A stretch of DNA of 25,577 nt from a virus. The notes beneath the pieces were generated by a model. It saw only the letters and a list, made by a program, of their open reading frames with translations. It ran no database searches and had not been told where the DNA came from. The stretch's first letter is position 1, and every line of letters begins with the position of its first letter. Positions 16,794-22,925 of the stretch are shown here, one piece after another. The translations under genes were made by a program, and so were the position numbers. Location of the stretch: IMG/VR virus record IMGVR_UViG_3300032360_000046, positions 1-25,577 of that record; one strand, 5' to 3'.

Positions 16794-17663
16794 ATGAACA
16801 ACCCATATTTAGTTGACGGTCCAACGTGCATCAGTTTCAGTGGTGGCAGAACATCTGCCTTCATGTTGTACAAGGTGCTCGAAGCTTATGACGGATACCT
16901 TCCTGAAGATTGTGTTGTTACCTTTGCGAACACAGGGAAAGAGATGCCGGAGACATTGGACTTTGTCCAGGCTTGCTCCGAGAACTGGGATGTCCCTATC
17001 GTCTGGCTTGAAAGAGAGATCAAAAGAAATACAGAAGAAAAGCCTATGTACCTGTACGAAACACGGGTTGTCGATCACGAAACCGCAGCAAGAAATGGTG
17101 AACCCTTTACTGCACTGATCAAAGCAAGAAGATATGCCCCGAACCCAGTCGCACGATTTTGTACCCAGGACCTGAAGATCAAAGCAATTGGCCAGTATCT
17201 ACGCGAAGAACGAGGATTCCCAAACCCCTATGTGTGCTTGATCGGCATCAGAGGTGATGAGCAACGCCGAGCAGCCAAGATGCATGGCACTGTCGCAGAA
17301 TTTCAGGAACGACACCTGCCGTTATGGCTTGACGGCATCACGAAAGAGGATATCTATGAGTTCTGGATCAATCAAAACTTCGATCTGCAACTACCCAACA
17401 ACAACGGTACAACAGACTGGGGCAACTGTGATCTGTGCTTCCTCAAAGGACTGGGTAAGAAGTTGAGCATCATCGAGGCAAGACCGGACCTCGCTGACTG
17501 GTGGAGTGAACAGGAGCAGACATTGAGTAAGGCGGTTGGCAAAGGCGCATCGTTCAGAAGTGATCAACCCACCTATGCAGATATGAAGGTCATAGCATCA
17601 GACCAGGGAAGCTTGTTCGGATTCGGAGATGATGAGTCAATACCCTGTTTCTGTGGAGATTAG
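16794..17663 (+). CDS. PP-loop ATP pyrophosphatase, PAPS-reductase/DndC-like, of the 7-deazaguanine cassette
   Basis: A 289-aa protein with the PP-loop SFSGGRTSA (14-22) that binds ATP and adenylates a substrate, followed by FANTGKE (44-50) and RFCTQDLK (121-128, Cys123), typical of the PAPS-reductase superfamily. Extra cysteines occur at NCDLC (Cys212, Cys215) and at the very C-terminus (Cys285, Cys287 in PCFCGD), possibly a metal site. The ECGxH catalytic motif of true PAPS reductases is absent, so sulfate assimilation is doubtful. It is the first gene of a tight operon with dpdA, queC and queE, so a step in making, activating or modifying the deazaguanine base is a fair guess. Family secure, reaction unknown. 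Confidence 0.8.
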   Translation: MNNPYLVDGPTCISFSGGRTSAFMLYKVLEAYDGYLPEDCVVTFANTGKEMPETLDFVQACSENWDVPIVWLEREIKRNTEEKPMYLYETRVVDHETAARNGEPFTALIKARRYAPNPVARFCTQDLKIKAIGQYLREERGFPNPYVCLIGIRGDEQRRAAKMHGTVAEFQERHLPLWLDGITKEDIYEFWINQNFDLQLPNNNGTTDWGNCDLCFLKGLGKKLSIIEARPDLADWWSEQEQTLSKAVGKGASFRSDQPTYADMKVIASDQGSLFGFGDDESIPCFCGD

Positions 17664-17666
17664 AAG

Positions 17667-18437
17667 ATGATTCACTACCATGGCATTCCCATATCCGGCG
17701 CAGAAAAAAACCAGATGTCATTGTCTGGGAAGCATGCGTTTGTGTCGTTTGCTGGGGCGCAGCATACCGCCTTGGTTGCTGAGATATGTCAGTCATTCGC
17801 CATTGATAACGGTGCTTTTTCTGCATGGAATTCAGGCAAGGATTTTGATCTTCATGGGTTTGCTACTTTCGTCGAGACATGGCATAGACACCCAGCTTTT
17901 GACTGGTACATCTTGCCCGATGTTATTGGTGGTAACCACCTTGAGAATGAGGAGTTGAGAAACACATGGCGCAAGAAAGTTTCAGACGACATCTGGAACA
18001 AGGGTGTGCCAGTGTGGCATCTACATGAACCAATAGAAGTGTTAAAGGACATGATCAATATGAGTAGGTTGTACAACCAATTCCCCAGGGTAGCATTCGG
18101 ATCAGGTGATTTTGCAGATGTCGGTACGCTTAAATGGTGGAACCGAATGGCTCAGGCAATGGAGGTGTGTTGCGATGACCAGGGTCGCCCGAAGGTTAAA
18201 TTGCATGGCTTAAAAATGCTTGATCCAACCGTGTTCTCGCACCTGCCACTGTCATCAGCAGACTCAACAAACGTAGCTCGAAGCTGTGGCCTTGATAAAG
18301 CATGGGGTGGCCCGTATGCACCCGCTACCGTTTACGGTAGAGCCTTAGTGATGATGGAACGGATCGAGATGCATGCGTCAGCAGCACGATGGTCAAACAC
18401 AAATGGTATTAATAGAAACCTGGAGTTATTCGGATGA
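17667..18437 (+). CDS. dpdA: DpdA-like DNA 7-deazaguanine transglycosylase (TGT-related)
   Basis: A 256-aa protein whose motifs fit the short phage DpdA branch of the tRNA-guanine transglycosylase fold: AIDNGAFSAW (45-54, Asp47), LPDVIGG (83-89, Asp85), WHLHEP (117-122), VAFGSGDFADVGT (142-154), KLHGLKMLDP (178-187) and SADSTNVAR (197-205). DpdA enzymes swap guanine in DNA for a 7-deazaguanine such as preQ0. A GGAG ribosome-binding site precedes the ATG. The gene ends in an ATGA overlap with queC, whose product would supply the base. This is recognition from motif layout and context, without a database search; catalytic residue identities are inferred from TGT. Confidence 0.8.
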   Translation: MIHYHGIPISGAEKNQMSLSGKHAFVSFAGAQHTALVAEICQSFAIDNGAFSAWNSGKDFDLHGFATFVETWHRHPAFDWYILPDVIGGNHLENEELRNTWRKKVSDDIWNKGVPVWHLHEPIEVLKDMINMSRLYNQFPRVAFGSGDFADVGTLKWWNRMAQAMEVCCDDQGRPKVKLHGLKMLDPTVFSHLPLSSADSTNVARSCGLDKAWGGPYAPATVYGRALVMMERIEMHASAARWSNTNGINRNLELFG

Positions 18438-19138
18438 GTGCAGATGCGTTGGTTGTTTTTTCAGGGGGACAGGATTCCACAACTTGCCTGTATTGGGCGA
18501 AAGAAAAATGGGATCATGTCGAGGCAATAACATTTAACTATGGGCAAAGGTCTTGTTGGTTGGAAGTTGAAGCAGCAAGTGACATAGCAGAGAATGCTTG
18601 TGTCACACATGAGATTGTCGATATTCCCGATTGCCTGGTCTCATCCAGTCCATTGACAAGCGACACCCAACTGGAAGCCTATGACTCATTCGAGGAGATG
18701 GAAGACACAATCGGGACACGCAGAGAGATGACGTTTGTGCCGATGCGCAATGCATTATTCTTGACACTCGCAGCGAATCGAGCAGAAGCTAAAGGCATCA
18801 GCAACATCGTAACCGGTGTCTGCCAGATGGATAATGCCAACTATGACGATTGCCGACATGTGTTTTTATATGCAACAGAACAGTATATCAATACAGCATT
18901 GGGACACGATCATCGAGGTACGCAATGGATCAGCATCCATGCACCCCTTTTGTACATGAGCAAAGCACAGAGCATCTACCTAGCACAATCAATACCAGGG
19001 GCGTTTGATGCATTAGGTAATTCTGTCAGCTGCTATGAAGGATTCTTCCCCCCTTGTGGAAAGTGTCACGCATGTGTATTAAGAGCAGAAGGATTTAAGC
19101 AAGCTGATGTACCCGATCCATTACTTCAGAATGTATAA
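18434..19138 (+). CDS. queC: QueC, 7-cyano-7-deazaguanine (preQ0) synthase
   Basis: A 234-aa protein with the PP-loop SGGQDST (10-16), the NYGQR motif (35-39), VPMRN (102-106), GVCQMDNANYDDCR (128-141) and the zinc site Cys200-x7-Cys208-x2-Cys211-x2-Cys214 ending CVLRAEGF, all as in QueC. QueC uses ATP and ammonia to turn 7-carboxy-7-deazaguanine into preQ0 through an amide intermediate. Length is normal for the family. The start overlaps the dpdA stop as ATGA, and queE begins inside its last codons. In phages, queC beside dpdA marks DNA modification rather than tRNA queuosine synthesis. Confidence 0.93.
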   Translation: MSADALVVFSGGQDSTTCLYWAKEKWDHVEAITFNYGQRSCWLEVEAASDIAENACVTHEIVDIPDCLVSSSPLTSDTQLEAYDSFEEMEDTIGTRREMTFVPMRNALFLTLAANRAEAKGISNIVTGVCQMDNANYDDCRHVFLYATEQYINTALGHDHRGTQWISIHAPLLYMSKAQSIYLAQSIPGAFDALGNSVSCYEGFFPPCGKCHACVLRAEGFKQADVPDPLLQNV

Positions 19139-19739
19139 GGTTAAGGAAATATTTTACACGCTCCAGGGCGAAGGGCATCACAGTGGTAGACCCGCTGTAT
19201 TCTGCCGGTTCACTGGGTGCAATCTCTGGTCAGGGCAAGAGCGACACCGGAGCAGTTCAATCTGTCAGTTCTGCGATACCGATTTCATTGGTGGTGACAC
19301 ATTCAGCAGGGAAGAATTGGTAAACAAAATCAACAGCACATGGAAGGGGCAAGGCAATAAGTTTGTCGTGTTCACAGGGGGTGAACCGGCATTACAATTA
19401 GATGAGGCCCTGGTGGAGGAGGTTAAAGATCATGGATTCACAACGGCAGTTGAAACAAACGGGACACGGCAACTCCCAGATAACCTCGACTGGATTACGG
19501 TCAGCCCGAAAGCGTATACTCAACTGGTCATCACCCAGGGGAATGAGGTCAAGGTGGTCTACCCCCAAATCGGTATCAACCCACATGACTTTCAATCCCT
19601 AAACTTTGAGCATTATTATATTCAACCGATGGACGGTTTCATGCGCTTAAATAATACAAATAAAGCAATAGAGTATTGCCTGGGAAACACGCACTGGCAA
19701 CTCAGTACTCAGGTACATAAACGTGTCGGGATCAGGTAG
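19131..19739 (+). CDS. queE: QueE, 7-carboxy-7-deazaguanine synthase (radical SAM)
   Basis: A 202-aa protein from the ATG at 19131. This start is preferred over the in-frame ATG at 19107 because MYKVKEIFYTLQGEG is the usual QueE N-terminus; either start overlaps queC. The radical-SAM cysteines are Cys30-x14-Cys45-x2-Cys48, the spacing that separates QueE from the common CxxxCxxC pattern, followed by FTGGEPALQ (81-89) and VETNGT. QueE makes 7-carboxy-7-deazaguanine from carboxytetrahydropterin. Its substrate is normally made by FolE and QueD, neither of which is in the window, so the host or another part of the phage genome must supply it. Confidence 0.92.
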   Translation: MYKVKEIFYTLQGEGHHSGRPAVFCRFTGCNLWSGQERHRSSSICQFCDTDFIGGDTFSREELVNKINSTWKGQGNKFVVFTGGEPALQLDEALVEEVKDHGFTTAVETNGTRQLPDNLDWITVSPKAYTQLVITQGNEVKVVYPQIGINPHDFQSLNFEHYYIQPMDGFMRLNNTNKAIEYCLGNTHWQLSTQVHKRVGIR

Positions 19740-19794
19740 GGGCAAAAACACTTAGGAGCGGAAGTTAATGGATTTTCTAGGTAAAATAACGTAA

Positions 19795-19810
19795 GTTAGT
19801 GAACACTAAC
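19795..19810. repeat. Perfect dyad GTTAGTG-AA-CACTAAC
   Basis: Seven-base arms separated by AA, 56 bases after queE. AACGTA occurs as a direct repeat on either side (19788-19793 and 19808-19813). The short spacer favours a protein-binding operator or origin element over an RNA hairpin. Confidence 0.55.
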
Positions 19811-19846
19811 GTAGGGTCAATCGGGCTTTTTTCAAATTGACCCTAC
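19811..19846. repeat. 11-bp perfect inverted repeat built from two GGGTCA motifs
   Basis: GTAGGGTCAAT (19811-19821) pairs with ATTGACCCTAC (19836-19846) around a 14-base loop containing a T run. It could fold as a hairpin at the end of the queE transcript, but the T run is in the loop and not after the stem, so it is a poor intrinsic terminator. It is also the first two members of the GGGTCA repeat family. Confidence 0.55.
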
Positions 19847-19992
19847 CCCCTGTGGATAAGTCAGTAAGTGCTTGATTTGCAAGGGAAAGATAGGTAGGGT
19901 CACATGGGTCACACTGACCCTACGTTGACCCTACTGACCCTACCTCGTAAGTCATTGATTTATAAGGGTGGGTCATAGGGTCACATGGGTCA
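19814..19992. repeat. Ten GGGTCA/TGACCC iterons, candidate replication origin or packaging site
   Basis: GGGTCA occurs on the + strand at 19814, 19897, 19906, 19970, 19978 and 19987, and inverted as TGACCC at 19838, 19915, 19926 and 19935. Most are part of the longer GTAGGGTCAC or ATGGGTCAC. TAGGGTCACATGGGTCAC is repeated exactly at 19895-19912 and 19976-19993, inside a degenerate unit of about 80 bases (also sharing GTAAGT, TTGATTT and AAGGG) present twice. With the DnaA box and AT-rich palindrome alongside, an iteron-type origin is plausible. The position just before terS equally allows a small-terminase binding (cos/pac) region. Confidence 0.65.
19851..19859 (-). promoter_or_regulatory. 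Perfect DnaA box
   Basis: TGTGGATAA is the reverse complement of TTATCCACA, the consensus bacterial DnaA-binding sequence. It lies within the GGGTCA iteron block, which raises the chance that it is functional; a single 9-base match could still be coincidence. Confidence 0.5.
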
Positions 19993-19993
19993 C

Positions 19994-20032
19994 TCTCTAA
20001 AGAGAGGGAGAGATATATTAAAATATCTCCCT
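19994..20032. repeat. AT-rich palindromic stretch beside iterons, possible DNA unwinding element
   Basis: GAGATAT (20010-20016) pairs with ATATCTC (20023-20029) around ATTAAA, flanked by GGGA and CCCT that extend the dyad with a small bulge. CTCTCTAAAGAGAG lies immediately before. An AT-rich element next to iterons and a DnaA box is a common origin layout. No gene is seen in 20033-20099, which is a CT-rich stretch ending in the terS ribosome-binding site. Confidence 0.4.
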
Positions 20033-20099
20033 ATCGCTACGCTCTCTCTCGCTCTCTTGAGAAGGGAGGGAAAAATAAAAAAATGAAGGAGACAAAATT

Positions 20100-20825
20100 T
20101 TGAACAAGTTAAATGATGCAGCAGATTCACAAGACCTGGATCCTGTTTCCTTGCCTCCGAATAAGGATATCTTACGGAACCCTGAACAGTATAAACCGAA
20201 AAGGAAACAGATGAAGTTCACACCTAAACAGGAAAAGTTTATTCAGCTGTATGTGTATCACGATCTTACCAACGTCGAATGCGCCCATCGTGCAGGCTAT
20301 GCCTTCCCCGCACCTGAAGCTACTAAAATGCTTAACGACCCAAGGTATGTCCATATACAAAACAAAATCTTAGAACTCAGAGAACTCGAACAGAAAAAAT
20401 ATGAGATCACTTTTGAGAAGGTCGCGCGTGACTTGCATAAGATTCGAGATGCCGCTATGGAAAACGGAACCTATGGCGCAGCAGTGCAAGCAGAACTCGG
20501 ACGCGCAAAACTCGCTGGCCTCCTGGTAGATAAAAAAGAAATCAAACACGGCAGGATAGATCAGATGGATAGAGCAGAGGTCGAAGCCAGATTGCAAAAA
20601 TTGCTAGAAAAAAATGAACTTGCGCCTATAACACCTCCTCGGATTGAAAGCACAGAGATCCTCCAGGAGGAGGATGAGGTTGACCCTTTGGATGATGTCA
20701 CTTATGGGGAGGAAACGGCTGAGATCGAACGAGAGGGCCTTCAGATGGAGGATTATGAGGTCATCGAGGATGAGGATGAAGATGAGGGTGAAAATGAAAA
20801 TCCCCCTCAAAAAGAGGGGGAGTAG
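20100..20825 (+). CDS. terS: Terminase small subunit (DNA packaging)
   Basis: A 241-aa protein starting at the TTG at 20100, supported by AAGGAG eight bases upstream; an ATG at 20083 hits a stop after six codons. Residues about 39-90 (FTPKQEKFIQLYV...NVECAHRAGY...ATKMLNDPRYVHIQNKI) match the helix-turn-helix domain of Terminase_2 small subunits, and 104-142 (ITFEKVARDLHKIRDAA...AELGRAKLAGLL) the following helical part. The last 45 residues are extremely acidic (Glu/Asp repeats). It would bind the packaging start site and recruit the large subunit. The large subunit gene is not adjacent: the next genes are on the other strand. Confidence 0.85.
   Translation: MNKLNDAADSQDLDPVSLPPNKDILRNPEQYKPKRKQMKFTPKQEKFIQLYVYHDLTNVECAHRAGYAFPAPEATKMLNDPRYVHIQNKILELRELEQKKYEITFEKVARDLHKIRDAAMENGTYGAAVQAELGRAKLAGLLVDKKEIKHGRIDQMDRAEVEARLQKLLEKNELAPITPPRIESTEILQEEDEVDPLDDVTYGEETAEIEREGLQMEDYEVIEDEDEDEGENENPPQKEGE
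20802..20820 (-). terminator. Probable intrinsic terminator of the leftward accessory operon, inside the end of terS
   Basis: CCCCCTC (20802-20808) and GAGGGGG (20814-20820) form a perfect 7-bp GC stem with a 5-base loop. Read leftward the stem is followed by ATTTTCATTTT, a T-rich tail, so it suits transcripts of the gene ending at 20830. On the + strand there is no T run after the stem. The stem also lies within the terS coding sequence. Confidence 0.55.
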
Positions 20826-20829
20826 ATGC

Positions 20830-21357
20830 TCATCGAGAAAAAAGTTGCTCATTTATGGTGATGGAAATTATAACTTCTCCATCAGGCCAAGCAGCATATG
20901 CAGACTTGAGTTCCGATCTTAACTTTAACGCTTTGCTCAGTAGAAAATGTGGCTCAACAAGTCTATTGGACTTTGCATCAATCTTCGCTGCCGTATGGGA
21001 TAACTGAACATCAAAATCCTTATCAAGAAGAACCGTCTGAGAAGGAATTGAGATGTTACTACCCGTGTAGTTTTCTTCAAACACCGTGAGCGTAATGTTA
21101 CCGCTATGAATCTTTGTCAGAGTTTCACCAAGGAAATCAATTTTTTCCACCTGATCAGCTACTGTATTATTTAACTTGCTATTTTGCTTACGAAGTACCT
21201 CGCAAGATCCCTCTAACTTTTCAGCATGAACTTTTAATTCCTTCAGTTCTTTCTTCCTCTCATCTTCAAGATATTCAGTACGCTCATACTCCAAAGTTAA
21301 AGCTGCTACTCGTTTGGTTAACTCATCAATCACAGTCTGTTTCTTTTTGTATGTCAT
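20830..21357 (-). CDS. Coiled-coil phage protein, unknown function
   Basis: A 175-aa protein from the ATG at 21357, chosen over the longer frame beginning at 21510 because it is preceded by AAGGAAG and its ATGA overlaps the stop of the upstream gene. Residues about 8-80 are a strong heptad-like coiled coil (Glu/Lys/Leu-rich: DELTKRVAALTLEYERTEYL and onward). The C-terminal half is beta-rich, ending in VIISITINEQ. It would form a dimer or trimer. No family recognised. Confidence 0.62.
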   Translation of the reverse strand: MTYKKKQTVIDELTKRVAALTLEYERTEYLEDERKKELKELKVHAEKLEGSCEVLRKQNSKLNNTVADQVEKIDFLGETLTKIHSGNITLTVFEENYTGSNISIPSQTVLLDKDFDVQLSHTAAKIDAKSNRLVEPHFLLSKALKLRSELKSAYAAWPDGEVIISITINEQLFSR

Positions 21358-21647
21358 CTTATCTTCCTTGCTTTGAGTAATAGGGAACTTAACTCCCTGG
21401 AAGGAGGTCGGAAACCTCCCATGTGCTTGCGCGCTTTGTTTGTTAAACGGCGCTTCTCTCGTATCGCTTTGTTTAATCTGTACGCTAACCTTTGGTGTGC
21501 ATACGAACAAAACTTCTTGTCGCGTGAACTGGCCATCTTCTTATCGCACCATTCACAACGGTACTTGCGGACTTTCCTAGATAAATGCATCGTGCTCGAG
21601 TTAGAACGTAAGCCACCGCGATTTTCTTTTTTACCAGGCTCACTCAT
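21354..21647 (-). CDS. Small zinc-knuckle phage protein
   Basis: A 97-aa very basic protein. Cys31-x2-Cys34-x12-Cys47-x3-His51 (YRCEWCDKKM...KKFCSYAHQR) forms a probable zinc site resembling short treble-clef/DUF2116-type zinc ribbons, with a basic helix after it. It could bind nucleic acid. It is ATGA-coupled to both the gene before and the gene after. Zinc binding is inferred from spacing only. Confidence 0.65.
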   Translation of the reverse strand: MSEPGKKENRGGLRSNSSTMHLSRKVRKYRCEWCDKKMASSRDKKFCSYAHQRLAYRLNKAIREKRRLTNKARKHMGGFRPPSRELSSLLLKARKIR

Positions 21648-21802
21648 GGTGGGTCCTCCATATCCACTCGTCGAAATTTAATATCACTAATTTCAAGCAA
21701 CTCAATAACATTATCCTTCAACTCATATCCAAACCTAACGTGCAGGTCCTCAATTAAATCAGATAAATCTGCGTACTCTTCACCTTGAAATAATACTTTC
21801 AT
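21644..21802 (-). CDS. 52-aa protein, paralogue of its upstream neighbour
   Basis: A short frame from the ATG at 21802 to the TGA at 21644. It overlaps the previous stop and the next start as ATGA, which strongly supports it being real. The sequence MKVLFQGEEYADLSDLIEDL is followed by HVRFGYELKDNVIELLEI. Its Y-x-DL--LI-DL--RFGYE pattern is shared with the C-terminal half of the 81-aa neighbour, and a MED(P/M)-like ending also recurs. Function unknown. Confidence 0.62.
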   Translation of the reverse strand: MKVLFQGEEYADLSDLIEDLHVRFGYELKDNVIELLEISDIKFRRVDMEDPP

Positions 21803-22044
21803 GACGGCCCCTCCATATCCAATTCTTCAAGTGCATCTTGGATCTTTTCATACCCAAATCTATCGTAAAGATCATCAATCAAAGCATATAGATCTGTGTA
21901 CTCTCTAGAAAATGGAGGATACTCCATGTAAATATTCCGCAGTTCCGCTTGCTCAAAAATCCAATTAGGAAACCCAATCTTTTTAAGCTCATCGTATTCT
22001 TCTTGGCCAATATCAAGACTTTGCAGGTGTATTGTATATCTCAT
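21799..22044 (-). CDS. 81-aa acidic protein, paralogue of its downstream neighbour
   Basis: The gene starts at an ATG overlapping the methyltransferase stop (ATGA) and ends overlapping the next ATG in the same way. The N-terminal part (MRYTIHLQSLDIGQEEYDEL) is unique; the second half (YTDLYALIDDLYDRFGYE) matches the 52-aa protein. Acidic and helical. Function unknown. Confidence 0.62.
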   Translation of the reverse strand: MRYTIHLQSLDIGQEEYDELKKIGFPNWIFEQAELRNIYMEYPPFSREYTDLYALIDDLYDRFGYEKIQDALEELDMEGPS

Positions 22045-22925
22045 CGCGCCTCCTCTCCGTAATGGTTAATGTGATTCGCGTAAATTATTTCTCCGATTCG
22101 CTGCACAAGTTGAGGGACGACTGCGTTTCCAAGGGATCTAATTCTGTCCACCCGATTGGGAATCCCATCAACCACTCTGTCCACGCAGGGTTCAACTTGC
22201 CAGTTGGTCGGTGTGGGTTCTTGACCTTCGCACAAAGGTACGAGCGATTGTGCATGTGCGTATGACTCTTGCTCCCCACCGGTCCACAGTCCTTGTACTC
22301 GCTCGCCCGTGGTGTCGGCCATAACCGTATTGGATTGTCCGAAAGACTGTCCTTCACTGCCGATCCAATGTTCCACCCGTGATCTCCTGTCTTGTGAGAT
22401 GGTGCAATCTCCTCGCCTCCAGTCATTTTCGTCGGCGTGGGCCACAATCCAGCATCTGTCTCTGCGATGTCTCGCTTCGACGGCACAAGCCGGTATAACA
22501 AACGATTGGACTTGGTAACCTTCGTTTTCCAGGTCAGCGCACACATCGTCGAGTGCCATGCCGATGAACCCAGAAACATTCTCACCAATGACCCAAGTTG
22601 GACACGACTCTTGGATGATTCGAAACATTTCAGACCAGAGATCACGGTCATCTTTATTTCCAAGTTGTCTGCCTGCCTGTGAGTAGGGTTGGCAAGGGAA
22701 TCCTCCGCAAATAACATCAACTGATTTATATTGGCTTCCATCTAAACTCCTTATGTCTTCATGAATAGGTATGTCAGGCCAATGCTTGGCCAAGATCTGT
22801 CTACAGAATGCGTCCTTCTCACACATGGCAATGGTCTCCATCCCTGCCCACTCAAGGCCAAGAGAAAACCCACCAATACCAGAAAAAAGATCAAGAACTT
22901 TCATCGTCGGTCCCCATCCATTCAT
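22041..22925 (-). CDS. C5-cytosine DNA methyltransferase
   Basis: A 294-aa protein with the ordered C5-methylase motifs: LDLFSGIGG (11-19, motif I, SAM binding), GGFPCQPYSQAG (74-85, motif IV, catalytic Cys78), ENV (115-117, motif VI), RHRRDR (152-157, motif VIII) and RIRSLGNAVVPQ (261-272, motif IX). The target-recognition region between VIII and IX is short (about 100 residues). The start at 22925 has AGAGG five bases upstream; the ATG at 22904 is an alternative closer to motif I. It would methylate phage DNA, plausibly against host restriction. No cognate restriction enzyme is seen. A second long frame is nested in the gene. Confidence 0.92.
   Translation of the reverse strand: MNGWGPTMKVLDLFSGIGGFSLGLEWAGMETIAMCEKDAFCRQILAKHWPDIPIHEDIRSLDGSQYKSVDVICGGFPCQPYSQAGRQLGNKDDRDLWSEMFRIIQESCPTWVIGENVSGFIGMALDDVCADLENEGYQVQSFVIPACAVEARHRRDRCWIVAHADENDWRRGDCTISQDRRSRVEHWIGSEGQSFGQSNTVMADTTGERVQGLWTGGEQESYAHAQSLVPLCEGQEPTPTNWQVEPCVDRVVDGIPNRVDRIRSLGNAVVPQLVQRIGEIIYANHINHYGEEAR
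22085..22741 (-). CDS. Nested protein in an alternative frame of the methyltransferase gene
   Basis: A 218-aa reading frame on the same strand, shifted by one base, almost wholly inside the methyltransferase gene (from its codon 62). It has its own ribosome-binding site, AAGGAG (22752-22747), five bases from the ATG at 22741. The product has motifs I recall from phage proteins linked to C5 methylases: LTWKTKVTKSNRLLYRLVPS, two LWPTP segments (about 10 residues each) and a C-terminal LNPAWTEWLMGFPIGWTEL. The protein-like composition and motif repeats suggest real coding. A shadow effect of the conserved methylase frame cannot be excluded without comparative data. Confidence 0.62.
   Translation of the reverse strand: MEANINQLMLFAEDSLANPTHRQADNLEIKMTVISGLKCFESSKSRVQLGSLVRMFLGSSAWHSTMCALTWKTKVTKSNRLLYRLVPSKRDIAETDAGLWPTPTKMTGGEEIAPSHKTGDHGWNIGSAVKDSLSDNPIRLWPTPRASEYKDCGPVGSKSHTHMHNRSYLCAKVKNPHRPTGKLNPAWTEWLMGFPIGWTELDPLETQSSLNLCSESEK

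Noticed and set aside
16794-17663. Genuine PAPS reductase for sulfate assimilation
   Set aside because: The ECGxH active-site motif is absent and the neighbours are DNA-modification genes.
19814-19993. CRISPR array
   Set aside because: Repeats are short, occur in both orientations, and have irregular spacing without unique spacers; no cas1/cas2. The Cas4-like nuclease is part of a recombination operon.
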